64,000 bases of DNA. Source: Oscillospiraceae bacterium (GTDB lineage Bacteria > Bacillota > Clostridia > Oscillospirales > Ruminococcaceae). Location: positions 62,001-126,000 of the forward strand of contig JAGOPP010000002.1 of the NCBI GenBank assembly GCA_017991935.1, in the 5' to 3' direction. Position 1 is the stretch's first letter, and the number at the start of each line of letters is the position of its first letter. Under the pieces are notes generated by a model. That model had not been told where the DNA came from. It saw nothing but the letters and a program-made list of their open reading frames with translations, and searched no databases. The position numbers and the translations under genes were made by a program. Below, piece by piece: positions 26,336-35,226 of this stretch.

Positions 26336-26767
26336 ATGGCGGAAATCACAATGAAGGTGGAAAACAACCGGAACGACGCCTGCGCGGTGCGCATGGCCGT
26401 CTTTGTCGCGGAACAGGGCTACCAAAACGAGTTTGACGACATCGACAATGTCGCCCGCTTCGCGACGATCTATTTCGGCGGCAAATGCGTCGGGGCCGGC
26501 CGCGTCTACCCGGATCCTAAGGGCGAGGAAGGCGCCTACCAGATCGGCCGGATCGCCGTGCTGAAGGAGTACCGGAAACACCGCCTCGGCGCCGCGGTCA
26601 TCACCGCCCTTGAAGTCATCGCAAAATCCGAGGGCGCAAAGAAGATCAAGCTGCTCGCGCAGGAGTGCGCCGTCGGTTTCTATGAGAAATGCGGATACAT
26701 AACATCCGACGCGCCCGTCACCTATGACGAGGGGCATCCCCACCACTGGATGGAAAAGGCCATCTAA
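26336..26767 (+). CDS. GNAT-family N-acetyltransferase
   Basis: The 143-residue protein is a single GNAT domain: early residues VRMAVFVAEQGYQNEFDD resemble ElaA-like acetyltransferases, and the acetyl-CoA-binding motif A appears as IGRIAVLKEYRKHRLGAAVI (Arg/Gly pyrophosphate loop) with a C-terminal GFYEKCGY motif. It should transfer acetyl from acetyl-CoA to an amine; the substrate is unknown. The ATG at 26336 follows AGGAGGGGG by 7 bases; an in-frame upstream start at 26279 lies within the promoter. The gene is monocistronic with its own terminator. Confidence 0.88.
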   Translation: MAEITMKVENNRNDACAVRMAVFVAEQGYQNEFDDIDNVARFATIYFGGKCVGAGRVYPDPKGEEGAYQIGRIAVLKEYRKHRLGAAVITALEVIAKSEGAKKIKLLAQECAVGFYEKCGYITSDAPVTYDEGHPHHWMEKAI

Positions 26768-26787
26768 AAACCGAAAGATAGCATAAG

Positions 26788-26823
26788 CGGCCGCGGCTCC
26801 GTACGGAGCCGCGGCCGTTTATT
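26788..26823 (+). terminator. Terminator after the GNAT gene
   Basis: A long perfect GC-rich palindrome (CGGCCGCGGCTCC around GTAC) is followed by GTTTATT. The stretch from here to 27032 holds nothing recognisable. Confidence 0.75.
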
Positions 26824-27032
26824 ATGATGCCTAATTCAGTTCCTATGCCGGAGTCCTCCGCTCGCCGCGGAAAACGGAAACTCTTTGCGCCGTCTCCGGC
26901 CGCGGCCAACCGTTTTTGCGGGCGGCCCGAGATTTCAGGGATGGCGCCGGGGCGTTTTCCGGAAAAGTTCCCATCCGGGTTTTGGGCCTTCCGGGTCCCA
27001 TTTTAAACGGTTCCGCGCCGCCTCCAAATTTA

Positions 27033-28202
27033 TTATATTCTCGCGACGCCGGAATCCCTCGCCGCTTTCGCCACCGCAGCAGCCACCGCCTTGCAGACGC
27101 GCGGATCGAACGGGCGCGGGATGATATAGTCGGCGGAGAGCGCCTCCCCGACCAGCTCCGCCAGCGCGCGCGCGGCGGCGAGCTTCATCTCGTCGTTGAT
27201 GTCGGAGGCGCGCACGTCGAGCGCCCCGCGGAAGATTCCGGGGAACGCCAGCACGTTGTTGATCTGGTTTTGCAGGTCGCTCCTGCCGGTCGCCGTGACC
27301 GCCGCGCCGTGCGCCTTGGCCTCCTCGGGAAAGATCTCCGGGACCGGGTTCGCGCAGGCGAAAACGATCGGGTCTCTGGCCATCGTCTCCACCATCTCCC
27401 CGGTCAGCGCGCCGGGCGCGGAGACGCCGATGAAGACGTCCGCGCCTCTGAGCGCGTCGGCAAGGGTGCCGGCGATACGGGCGGGGTTTGTGATTGCCGC
27501 GAGCTCGGCCTTCGCGGGGTTTAAATCCCCGCGGCCGGCGTAGATCGCGCCGCTGCGGTCGCAGACGACGCCCTCCTTGGCCCCCGCGCGGAGCAAAAGC
27601 TTTGTGATCGCGGTCCCGGCGGCGCCGGCCCCGTTGACGACAAGACGGATCTCCTCGAGCCGTTTCCCGACGATTTTCAGTGCGTTGACGAGCCCCGCGA
27701 GCGTGATGACCGCGGTGCCGTGCTGGTCGTCGTGAAAGATCGGGATGTCGCAGATCTCCTTGAGCCTGCGCTCGACCTCGAAGCAGCGCGGCGCGGAGAT
27801 GTCCTCGAGGTTGATCCCGCCGAAGCTGCCCGCGAGCAGCGAAACGGTCCTCACGATGTCGTCCGGGTCCTTGGAGCGGACGCAGAGCGGGATCGCGTCC
27901 ACGCCGCCGAATTCCTTAAAGAGCACGCATTTGCCCTCCATGACCGGCATCCCGGCCTCCGGCCCGATGTCGCCGAGGCCGAGCACGGCGGTGCCGTCGG
28001 TGACGACCGCGATCGTGTTCCAGCGGCCGGTCAGCTCGTAGCTCTTGGACGGGTCCTTTTGGATCTCAAGGCAGGGCGCGGCGACGCCCGGCGTATAGGC
28101 CAAAGACAGCGCCTCCGGCGAGTCGACGGCCACCTTGGAGCCGACCGTCAGCTTTCCGCGCCATTCGTAATGTGCTTTGAGGGATTCTTTCTGATAATCC
28201 AA
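27033..28202 (-). CDS. Malic enzyme (malate dehydrogenase, oxaloacetate-decarboxylating)
   Basis: The 389-residue protein is a short bacterial malic enzyme: SLAYTPGVAAPC (catalytic Tyr), a divalent-metal site in IFHDDQHGTAV, a Rossmann motif VVNGAGAAGTAI for NAD(P), and TGRSDLQNQINNVLAFPGIF near the C-terminus. It converts malate to pyruvate and CO2. The start is TTG (28200-28202) with GGGAGG seven bases upstream. It lies 200 bp after fumC on the same strand, giving a fumarate-malate-pyruvate route. NAD versus NADP preference cannot be told by eye. Confidence 0.93.
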   Translation of the reverse strand: MDYQKESLKAHYEWRGKLTVGSKVAVDSPEALSLAYTPGVAAPCLEIQKDPSKSYELTGRWNTIAVVTDGTAVLGLGDIGPEAGMPVMEGKCVLFKEFGGVDAIPLCVRSKDPDDIVRTVSLLAGSFGGINLEDISAPRCFEVERRLKEICDIPIFHDDQHGTAVITLAGLVNALKIVGKRLEEIRLVVNGAGAAGTAITKLLLRAGAKEGVVCDRSGAIYAGRGDLNPAKAELAAITNPARIAGTLADALRGADVFIGVSAPGALTGEMVETMARDPIVFACANPVPEIFPEEAKAHGAAVTATGRSDLQNQINNVLAFPGIFRGALDVRASDINDEMKLAAARALAELVGEALSADYIIPRPFDPRVCKAVAAAVAKAARDSGVARI

Positions 28203-28403
28203 AAAACTTACCTCCCGTTAAGGCCCCGGGCGGGATCGCCGCCGGAGATTTTTTATGAAATGGTTATTTCCATATGGCCGGGTTCCTCTGTGCCGATGTC
28301 GGCGACTGCCGATCCGGCCGTCTTGCCCGGCTTGGCAGGATGACGGAAACGGTCTCGCATGGGCGAGCCAAATTTTCGGATTAGTTCCGAGAGAGCTTGA
28401 TGC

Positions 28404-29765
28404 TCAAACCATTTTATTCGGGTCTAAGGCCTCCATGGCCTCCTCTTTTTTCAGGAAACCGAGCGCCTCCGCGGCCTCGGCGAGCGTGCAGTTTTCCGCG
28501 AAGGCGCAGTGCGCGACCTTCGCCGCGTTCTCATAGCCGATCAGCGGGTTCAGGGCCGTGACGTTCATCAGCGAGCGGCGCAGATTCTCCGCCATCTTCT
28601 CCGCGTTCGGCCGGATGCCGCGGACGCAGTTTTTTTCAAAGGAACGCATCGCGTCGGCAAGCAGCCGCGCGGACTGGAGGAAATTGTAGATCGTGACCGG
28701 CAGGAACACGTTGAGCTGGAAGTTGCCCTGCGAGGCCGCGATCCCGACGGCCATGTCGTTCCCCATCACCTGCACGGAGACCATCGTGACCGCCTCGCAC
28801 TGGGTGGGGTTGACTTTGCCCGGCATGATCGAGCTGCCCGGCTCGTTCGCGGGGATCGTGAGCTCGCCGAGCCCGCAGCGCGGCCCGGAGGCGAGCCAGC
28901 GGACGTCGTTCGCGATCTTCATCAGATCCGCCGCGAGGGCCTTCAGCGCCCCGTGTTCGGCCACAAAGGCGTCGAGGCTCGTCAGCGCGTGAAATTTATT
29001 TTCCGCCGTGACGAACGGAAGGCCGGTCAGCTTCGCCGTCTTTTCGGCCGCGAGGGCGTCAAATCCCTTCGGCGCGTTGAGCCCGGTGCCGACGGCCGTC
29101 CCGCCCAGCGGCAGCTCGTAGAGATCGGCAAGCCCCGCAAGGAGCATTCCGCGGTCTTTTTGCAGCATGACCCTCCAAGCGCCGACCTCCTGCGAAAAGC
29201 GGATCGGCACCGCGTCCTGAAGGTGCGTGCGGCCGACCGTAATTACGTCCGGGTACTCGTTTTCCAGCCGCAGAAAGGCGGACGCGAGCGCGTCCAGCGC
29301 GGGCAGCAGCTCCCCCGTGACCGACTGCGCCGCGGCGATCCGCATCGCGGTCGGGAACGTGTCGTTGGAGCTCTGGGAACGGTTGACGTCGTCGTTCGGG
29401 TGGAGGACCGCCCGTCCGGCAAGCTCGTTCCCGCGGCGCGCGATGACCTCGTTGAGGTTCATGTTCGTCTGGGTGCCGCTCCCGGTCTGCCAGACGCGCA
29501 GCGGGAATTCGCCTCCGAGCTTCCCCTCCAAGATCTCGTCGCAGACGGCGCAAATCAGCCCGCATTTCTCCTCATCCAAAACGGAAAGCCCGGCGTTTGC
29601 CTCCGCCGCGGCCTTTTTGAGCAGCGCGAAGGCGCGGATCACCTCCGCCGGCATCGTCTCCGTGCCGATCGCGAAATTCTGAAGGCTCCGCTGGGTCTGG
29701 GCGCCCCAATACTTTTCGTCCTCCACAAGCACTTCCCCAAGGGAATCGTGTTCTTTTCTGTACAT
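28404..29765 (-). CDS. fumC: Class II fumarate hydratase
   Basis: The 453-residue enzyme has the fumarase/aspartase signature GSSIMPGKVNP, the catalytic-site segment HPNDDVNRSQSSNDTFPTA and GRTHLQDAVPIRFSQE. It interconverts fumarate and malate as a tetramer without iron-sulfur clusters. The ATG at 29765 is used because GGGAGG precedes it and homology begins YRKEHDSLGE. Malic enzyme follows downstream. An aspartase is a possible alternative within this fold, but the motif set and malic-enzyme neighbour favour FumC. Confidence 0.92.
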   Translation of the reverse strand: MYRKEHDSLGEVLVEDEKYWGAQTQRSLQNFAIGTETMPAEVIRAFALLKKAAAEANAGLSVLDEEKCGLICAVCDEILEGKLGGEFPLRVWQTGSGTQTNMNLNEVIARRGNELAGRAVLHPNDDVNRSQSSNDTFPTAMRIAAAQSVTGELLPALDALASAFLRLENEYPDVITVGRTHLQDAVPIRFSQEVGAWRVMLQKDRGMLLAGLADLYELPLGGTAVGTGLNAPKGFDALAAEKTAKLTGLPFVTAENKFHALTSLDAFVAEHGALKALAADLMKIANDVRWLASGPRCGLGELTIPANEPGSSIMPGKVNPTQCEAVTMVSVQVMGNDMAVGIAASQGNFQLNVFLPVTIYNFLQSARLLADAMRSFEKNCVRGIRPNAEKMAENLRRSLMNVTALNPLIGYENAAKVAHCAFAENCTLAEAAEALGFLKKEEAMEALDPNKMV

Positions 29766-29810
29766 CCCATGGCCTCCCGTCGGCGTCGGCCAGGCCTTTG
29801 TCTCCCGTTT

Positions 29811-29845
29811 AAAAAGGCCCCGCAGCGACATTCTGTGGGGCCTTC
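29811..29845 (-). terminator. Terminator hairpin between typA and fumC
   Basis: On the minus strand GGCCCCACAG pairs with CTGCGGGGCC around a 7-base loop (one mismatch), followed by five T residues. It ends typA transcription before fumC. Confidence 0.85.
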
Positions 29846-29913
29846 CGGTTGCAGTCGCGTGTTTTCTCCAAAAATCAGAGGGCGCTCCCGCGCCGGAAAA
29901 CGCAGGCCGGCAT

Positions 29914-31755
29914 TTATTCTGCTTTGGTATCTTCTTTGTTTTTACGGAACCTGTCCTTCATCCGCAGGTCGTTGTCGAGGATCTTTTTGCGGATCCGCAC
30001 GCTCTTGGGCGTGATCTCGAGCAGCTCGTCGTCCTTGATAAACTCGATGGAGGCCTCGAGGCTCATGCGTTTGGGCGGCGTCAGGCGCAGGGCGTCGTCG
30101 GAGCCCGAGGCGCGCGTGTTCGTCAGGTGCTTCGTCTTGCAGATGTTGACGACGATGTCATCCGTCTTCGGCGATTCGCCGATGACCATGCCTTCGTAGA
30201 CCGGCACGCCCGCCCCGATAAAGAGCTGGCCGCGCTCCTGCGCGTTATAAAGGCCGTAGGTGATCGAGACGCCCGTCTCGTAGGAAATCAGGCTCCCGCT
30301 GCTGCGGCGCTGAATATCGCCCTTGTAGGGCTGGTAGCCGTCAAAGATCGTGCTCATAATGCCCTCGCCGCGCGTCTCCGTCAGAAACTCGTTGCGGTAG
30401 CCGAAGAGCCCCCTCGCCGGGACGAGGAATTCCAGCCGCATACGGCTGTTGAACGGGGCCATTTTAATCAGCTCGCCCTTCCTTGTCCCCATCGCGGACA
30501 TGACGGTGCCGACGCAGTCCTCCGGCAGGTCGATCGAGACGCGCTCGATCGGCTCGTAGAGCTTATTTTCAATCGTTTTATAGAGCACGCGCGGCGTGGA
30601 GACCGCAAACTCGTATCCCTCGCGGCGCATGGTTTCGATCAGGATCGAAAGGTGCATCTCTCCCCTGCCGCGGATGTTGAACTTATCCGTGGTGTCCGTA
30701 TCCGAAACTTGGAGGGAGACGTCCTTCATAAGTTCTTTATAAAGGCGCTCGCGCAGCTGGCGGCTCGTGACAAACTTGCCCTCCCTGCCGGCGAACGGGC
30801 TGTCGTTGACGCAGAACGTCATCTCGACGGTCGGCTCGCTGATCTTGACGAAGGGCAGAGGCTCGACCGCCTCCGGCGCGCAGACCGTGTCGCCGATCGT
30901 GATGCCGGTGATGCCGCTGATGCAGACGATGTCGCCGACGCCCGCCTCGTCGCACGGGACGCGGGTCAGGCCCTCGATCTGGTAGAGGCTCACCACTTTT
31001 GATTTATAGGGCTGCTTTTGGTTGTGATAGTCGCAGACGACGATGTCTTCGTTGACATGGATCTTGCCGCGCTCGATGCGGCCGATGCCGATCCTGCCGA
31101 CGTAGTCGTTGTAGTCGATGGAGGAGACGAGGGCCTGAAGCGGGCCGCTTTCGTCGCCCCCCGGCGCCGGGATATGGTCAAGGATCGTGTCAAAGAGCGG
31201 TTTCAGATCCCCGCCCCGCTGATACGGGTCAAAGGACGCGGTGCCCTCCCTGCCGGAGCAGAAGATCATAGGGCTGTCAAGCTGCTCCTCCGAGGCGTCC
31301 AGATCGAGCAGCAGCTCCAGAATCTCATCGCCGATCTCGCCCAGACGGGCGTCGGGCCGGTCGATCTTGTTGACGACGACGATGACCGGATGGCCGAGAT
31401 CCAGCGCCCTTTGCAGGACGAATCTCGTCTGCGGCATCGGCCCCTCGGCGGCGTCAACCAGCAGGATGACGCCGTTGACCATCTTGAGCACGCGCTCGAC
31501 TTCCCCGCCGAAATCCGCGTGTCCCGGAGTGTCGATGACGTTGATCTTCACGCCGTTGTAGTGAATCGAGGTGTTTTTCGCGAGGATGGTGATGCCGCGC
31601 TCCCGTTCCAGATCCCCGGAATCCATGACGCGGTCCTCGACCACCTGGTTTTCGCGGAACGTGCCGCTCTGTTTGAGCATCTCGTCCACAAGCGTGGTTT
31701 TACCGTGGTCGACGTGAGCGATGATGGCGACGTTCCTTAAATCTTCTCTTACCAA
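29914..31755 (-). CDS. typA: Ribosome-associated GTPase TypA/BipA
   Basis: The 613-residue translational GTPase has G1 AHVDHGKTT, the switch II/G3 DTPGHADF, G4 [10 protein letters not shown]-Tu-like and EF-G-like domains and the TypA-specific C-terminal domain. BipA binds the ribosome and assists 50S assembly and growth under stress or cold. The start is TTG (31753-31755), with AAGGAAG upstream and homology beginning [17 protein letters not shown]. The gene sits downstream of ydbC but is separated from it by a terminator. Confidence 0.96.
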   Translation of the reverse strand: MVREDLRNVAIIAHVDHGKTTLVDEMLKQSGTFRENQVVEDRVMDSGDLERERGITILAKNTSIHYNGVKINVIDTPGHADFGGEVERVLKMVNGVILLVDAAEGPMPQTRFVLQRALDLGHPVIVVVNKIDRPDARLGEIGDEILELLLDLDASEEQLDSPMIFCSGREGTASFDPYQRGGDLKPLFDTILDHIPAPGGDESGPLQALVSSIDYNDYVGRIGIGRIERGKIHVNEDIVVCDYHNQKQPYKSKVVSLYQIEGLTRVPCDEAGVGDIVCISGITGITIGDTVCAPEAVEPLPFVKISEPTVEMTFCVNDSPFAGREGKFVTSRQLRERLYKELMKDVSLQVSDTDTTDKFNIRGRGEMHLSILIETMRREGYEFAVSTPRVLYKTIENKLYEPIERVSIDLPEDCVGTVMSAMGTRKGELIKMAPFNSRMRLEFLVPARGLFGYRNEFLTETRGEGIMSTIFDGYQPYKGDIQRRSSGSLISYETGVSITYGLYNAQERGQLFIGAGVPVYEGMVIGESPKTDDIVVNICKTKHLTNTRASGSDDALRLTPPKRMSLEASIEFIKDDELLEITPKSVRIRKKILDNDLRMKDRFRKNKEDTKAE

Positions 31756-31800
31756 AAATTATTCTTCCTTCCGATTTCGGTATCAGTGCTCTGCGACAGG

Positions 31801-31844
31801 AAAAAACGGGCAGTCCTCCGGTTTTGGCCGGAAGAAATGCCCGC
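31801..31844 (-). terminator. Terminator after ydbC
   Basis: On the minus strand GCGGGCA and TGCCCG pair with an inner hairpin (CCGG..CCGG), followed by six T residues. Confidence 0.8.
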
Positions 31845-31871
31845 TGCATACAGAGCATAAAAGGCAAGCGC

Positions 31872-32114
31872 TCAGTCCGGTAATTCCTCCACGGGGAGGT
31901 CCAATCCCGCGAGCATCCGGCGCAGTTCGCCCAATTCTTCCGCGGTGAAGGTCAGTCCCTTCGCCATGCGGCTGTGATCGGGCGCCCACTCGCGGATGTC
32001 GTACTTCGGGTCGCGGTCGTTCCAGCTGACCATGTTGAGCTCTTTGGTCCAGCCCCGGGGGTTCTCGGAAATGACGCCGATTTCTTTTGTAATCTTATAA
32101 GTGATCTCCGGCAT
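31872..32114 (-). CDS. ydbC: YdbC/PC4-like single-stranded nucleic-acid-binding protein
   Basis: The 80-residue protein matches the bacterial YdbC (PC4/p15) family: the N-terminal strand EITYKITKEIGVIS, then GWTKELNMVSWNDRDPKYDIREW and an amphipathic helix ending TAEELGELRRML. These homodimers bind single-stranded DNA and may aid transcription or repair; the in-vivo role is unclear. The ATG at 32114 follows GGAGG by seven bases. It has its own promoter and terminator. Confidence 0.88.
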   Translation of the reverse strand: MPEITYKITKEIGVISENPRGWTKELNMVSWNDRDPKYDIREWAPDHSRMAKGLTFTAEELGELRRMLAGLDLPVEELPD

Positions 32115-32160
32115 TGCAAATCCCTCCATTAGGTCTATATTATTATATTTTATGTTAAAT

Positions 32161-32189
32161 ATTATATGTTGCCTTTTTCTATAATGCAA
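32161..32189 (-). promoter_or_regulatory. Sigma-A promoter for ydbC
   Basis: On the minus strand TTGCAT (32184-32189) and TATAAT (32161-32166) are 17 bp apart in an AT-rich region. Confidence 0.75.
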
Positions 32190-32353
32190 GGTACTTTTGA
32201 AAAATTCCCATTCTTTTCTTTATTTTTTATACCCAAAGCGGCCTTTTTTCTCATTTTCAGGCAGGATCGCCCGTTTATCGGTACTTTTTCGTATACTGGA
32301 ATGCACGGAGAAGAAGTTTTTGCCCGTGCAAATGATTTTCTGGAGAGTCTATT

Positions 32354-32539
32354 ATGGATAATCTGTTCGAACAAACCCAGATGCCCTGCCCGCTCTGCAG
32401 AAGAGGCAGCCCGCAGGTGCTGGCGATGGCGTATGTGCCGATGCAAACTTGGGGAAATCTCTATGAACCGGAAAAGGCGCTGAGCCGGGCCACCCTTTTC
32501 GTCGATCTGGATCTCCCCTACCTTGGAAGGAAGATTTAG
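32354..32539 (+). CDS. cotJA: Spore coat-associated protein CotJA
   Basis: The 61-residue protein matches CotJA: a central AMAYVPMQTWGNLYEPEKAL followed by G-T-x-F-x-x-L-D-L-P-like residues (ATLFVDLDLPYLG). A CPLC pair near residue 12 is present. CotJA, B and C form an inner-coat module made under mother-cell control in sporulation. cotJB follows 2 bp downstream. The start ATG has GGAGAG upstream. No confident sigma-E promoter could be drawn. Confidence 0.9.
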   Translation: MDNLFEQTQMPCPLCRRGSPQVLAMAYVPMQTWGNLYEPEKALSRATLFVDLDLPYLGRKI

Positions 32540-32541
32540 CG

Positions 32542-32796
32542 ATGGATGAGAGAAACACCTTGCTCGCAAGGATCATGATCACGGATTTTGTGCTCCTCGA
32601 AACCGCCCTTTTCCTCGACACGCACCCCAACAATGAGGACGCACTCGCCTATTACAGGCAATATTTAAAGATGAGAAAAGAGGCCGCCGCGCAGTACGCG
32701 GAGAAATTCGCCATGCTGTCGCCGTTTGATCTCGGCGAGACCGGCAACTGGCAGTGGGTGGAAAGCCCTTGGCCTTGGGATATTGAGGAGGCCTGA
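32542..32796 (+). CDS. cotJB: Spore coat protein CotJB
   Basis: The 84-residue protein has the CotJB domain: ETALFLDTHPNNEDALAYY and the C-terminal WQWVESPWPWD, a tryptophan-rich ending typical of the family. It is required with CotJA and CotJC for coat deposition. It lies 2 bp after cotJA and 5 bp before cotJC, the standard order. Confidence 0.92.
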   Translation: MDERNTLLARIMITDFVLLETALFLDTHPNNEDALAYYRQYLKMRKEAAAQYAEKFAMLSPFDLGETGNWQWVESPWPWDIEEA

Positions 32797-32801
32797 AGCG
32801 T

Positions 32802-33413
32802 ATGTGGATGTATCAGAAAAAATTGCAGTATCCGATCAAAATTCTAAACCCGGATCCGGGCCTCGCAAAGATCGTCATCACCCAGGTCGGGGGGACGGAC
32901 GGTGAAACGGGAGCGGCCATGCGGTATCTCTCTCAGAGATACGCCATGCCGAATGATCAGGTGAGAGCGGTGCTGACCGATATCGGCACGGAGGAACTCG
33001 GCCATATGGAAATGGTCAGTACCATCGTACATCAACTGACGAGGAATCTCAAAATGTCGGAAATCGAAAACAGCGGCTTCGCGCCGTATTTTGTCGACCA
33101 TACCGTCGGCATCTATCCGGTGGACGCGAGCGGCGTGCCGTTTAACGCGGCCACCTTCCAATCCGCCGGCGACCCCTTCGCCGATCTGCATGAAGACATG
33201 GCGGCCGAGCAAAAGGCAAGGCTCACCTACGACAACATTCTGAAACTGGCCGACGACCCCGACGTGCGGGACGTGATCGCGTTCCTGCGGCAGCGGGAAA
33301 TTGTCCATTATCAGCGTTTCGGCGAGTGCCTTGAAAAGATCCGCGAGGGTCTAAACAGCAAAAACTACTATGCCTACAACCCGGCGTTCATCCCCAGGCC
33401 GGAAACGATGTAG
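32802..33413 (+). CDS. cotJC: CotJC manganese catalase-like spore coat protein
   Basis: The 203-residue protein is a ferritin-like four-helix manganese catalase. Ligand-type residues are present: Glu in GGTDGETGA (about 35), Glu/His in EELGHMEM (about 66-69), Glu in DMAAEQKAR and Glu/His in REIVHYQRFGE. It is expected to break down peroxide in the coat. The start ATG follows GAGGAGG. It is the third gene of cotJABC, closed by a bidirectional terminator. Confidence 0.94.
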   Translation: MWMYQKKLQYPIKILNPDPGLAKIVITQVGGTDGETGAAMRYLSQRYAMPNDQVRAVLTDIGTEELGHMEMVSTIVHQLTRNLKMSEIENSGFAPYFVDHTVGIYPVDASGVPFNAATFQSAGDPFADLHEDMAAEQKARLTYDNILKLADDPDVRDVIAFLRQREIVHYQRFGECLEKIREGLNSKNYYAYNPAFIPRPETM

Positions 33414-33415
33414 CC

Positions 33416-33449
33416 AAAAAAGAGCGGAGATTGTGCCCCGCTCTTTTTT
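33416..33449. terminator. Bidirectional terminator after cotJC
   Basis: AAAAAGAGCGG and CCGCTCTTTTTT form a hairpin with A and T tracts on either side, between cotJC and the convergent MATE gene. The stretch from here to 33592 shows no gene. Confidence 0.85.
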
Positions 33450-33592
33450 ATATTTTTTAAAACGCCTGTATTGCTGTTTTGCTTTACAGGCATTTTTATA
33501 TCTCTCTGTTTTTTGGGGGCGGATGTCTCCCCCGCGCAAAGCGCCGCCCATACGACCGCGTTACCGGATTTCGGCTTCCCGGCGGACTCTTT

Positions 33593-34963
33593 TCAGGCGA
33601 TCCCCTGCTCTTTTTCCCGGGAAAACGCCCCGTTTTCCCAGCGGTTTCGCCAGTTCCCAAAGCGGTAATAGAGGAAATTCGCCGTGGAGGAGGCAAGCCA
33701 AGACGCCGGGTAGCAGATCCCGATGAGCCGGATGTCGTGCCAGAGCGGCATGACGGCAAGCATCAGGAAGACCCGCAGGCCGCAGTAAAACACAAGGTTA
33801 AACAGCATCGGCGGGGCGGTGTACCCTGCCCCGCGCAGCGAGCCCGCAATAGATACCTCAACGGCGTAGAACGCATAAAACGGCACGGAGACGGAGAGAA
33901 AGACGACCGCGGCGCCGACGGCATACGGCTCCTGCGTAAAGATCCGGATGAGCGGCTCCATCCCGATCCAGACAAGCCCGCTCAGCAGCAGCGCACCCCC
34001 GGACGTCAGCGCGGCGCAGGCTCTCGTGCTCCGGTAAGCGCGGGCGGGCTTGCCCGCGCCAAAGTTTTGCCCGGTGAAGGTGGAGAGGGCAAGCCCCACC
34101 GCCTCGATCGGCAGCAGGATAAAATTATTGATCTTGCTTCCGGCGCCGATCCCGGCCATCGCCCCGGAACCGAACGAGTTGATTTGCGTCTGCATAATCA
34201 GGTGGGCGAACTGCCCGATCACCATCTGCATCCCGGCCGGCACGCCGATCCGCAGGATCTGCTTCAAAGATTCGGCATGGAAGCGAAGTTTTCCGGGGAA
34301 AAGCCGCCACGCCTCGTCCGTCCGGAGCAGGCGGCGCAGGATCAGAAAAGCGGAGACGCTCTGGGAGAGGACGGTCGCCCATGCCGCGCCCGCGACGCCC
34401 TGATGGAAACCCGCGACAAACAGAAGATCGAGCGCCACGTTTAAGAGGCTCGAGACGACAAGATAATAAAACGGGCGCTTGGAGTCGCCGATCCCGCGCA
34501 GGATGCTCCCGCCGAGGTTATAAATCATGACCGGGACGGTGCCGATAAAATAGATCCGCAGATAGGTCACGCCGTAATCCATCACGTCCGCCGGCGTGTC
34601 GATGAGTCTCAGCATCCATGGGGAGATCCAGATTCCCACAAACGTCATCGCCGCGCCCGCGCAGAGGCAGAGCGCGATACAGGTGTGGACGGCTTTGGAA
34701 AGCCCTTCCCGATCCCCCGCTCCGGCGCGCTGGGAGATCAGGATGCCCGCGCCGACCCCGAGGCCGAGAAAAAAGCCGATGAGAATATTGACGACATAGC
34801 CCGTCTCGCTGACGGCGGCCAGCGCGCCCTCCCCGACGAAATTGCCGAGCACGGCCGCGTCGGCGATGTTGTACATCTGCTGAAAGAAGTTGCTGGCGAA
34901 GATCGGAAACGCAAACAGCAGCAGGCGTTTCACAATCGGCCCCTCCGTGATGGAACGGTCCAT
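33593..34963 (-). CDS. MATE family multidrug/toxin efflux transporter (distal copy)
   Basis: The 456-residue protein has about 12 membrane helices in two similar bundles, as in MATE cation/drug antiporters. Hallmarks are the early FASNFFQQMYNIADAAVLGNFVG and the mid-protein GSKINNFILLPIEAVGLALS segments. It should export organic compounds using a Na+ or H+ gradient; the substrate is unknown. It lies on the same strand 263 bp after a second MATE gene; start ATG with AAAGGAG. Confidence 0.9.
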   Translation of the reverse strand: MDRSITEGPIVKRLLLFAFPIFASNFFQQMYNIADAAVLGNFVGEGALAAVSETGYVVNILIGFFLGLGVGAGILISQRAGAGDREGLSKAVHTCIALCLCAGAAMTFVGIWISPWMLRLIDTPADVMDYGVTYLRIYFIGTVPVMIYNLGGSILRGIGDSKRPFYYLVVSSLLNVALDLLFVAGFHQGVAGAAWATVLSQSVSAFLILRRLLRTDEAWRLFPGKLRFHAESLKQILRIGVPAGMQMVIGQFAHLIMQTQINSFGSGAMAGIGAGSKINNFILLPIEAVGLALSTFTGQNFGAGKPARAYRSTRACAALTSGGALLLSGLVWIGMEPLIRIFTQEPYAVGAAVVFLSVSVPFYAFYAVEVSIAGSLRGAGYTAPPMLFNLVFYCGLRVFLMLAVMPLWHDIRLIGICYPASWLASSTANFLYYRFGNWRNRWENGAFSREKEQGIA

Positions 34964-35226
34964 GGCGCTTTCTCCTTTCGGCAGGATCTTATATTCCGCA
35001 TTTTATCCTAAAATCCGCGGCAGCGCAAGCAAGAATTCCCGGATTGACGGGCGGGCTGCAGTTTTTCCCGATAAAATATCCCCGGCCATATCCCGTTTCG
35101 ATAGAGCCGGGGGGAAAACTTGCGGCGTTTCCGGGCCGCGGCCGATTTGCAAAAAGCACGCATCCCGCGCCGGAGAAAACGGCAAGCCATGTCTCCGGTT
35201 TTATTGTAAAGTGATTTGCCTTTCCA

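Noticed and set aside
28203..28403. A promoter or riboswitch between fumC and malic enzyme
   Set aside because: No convincing -35/-10 pair, terminator or conserved RNA motif was found; the genes may be co-transcribed.
32230..32353. A sigma-E promoter before cotJA (CGTATACT near 32289)
   Set aside because: The -10-like block is off consensus and no suitable -35 is found at the right spacing; expected from biology but not shown by the sequence.
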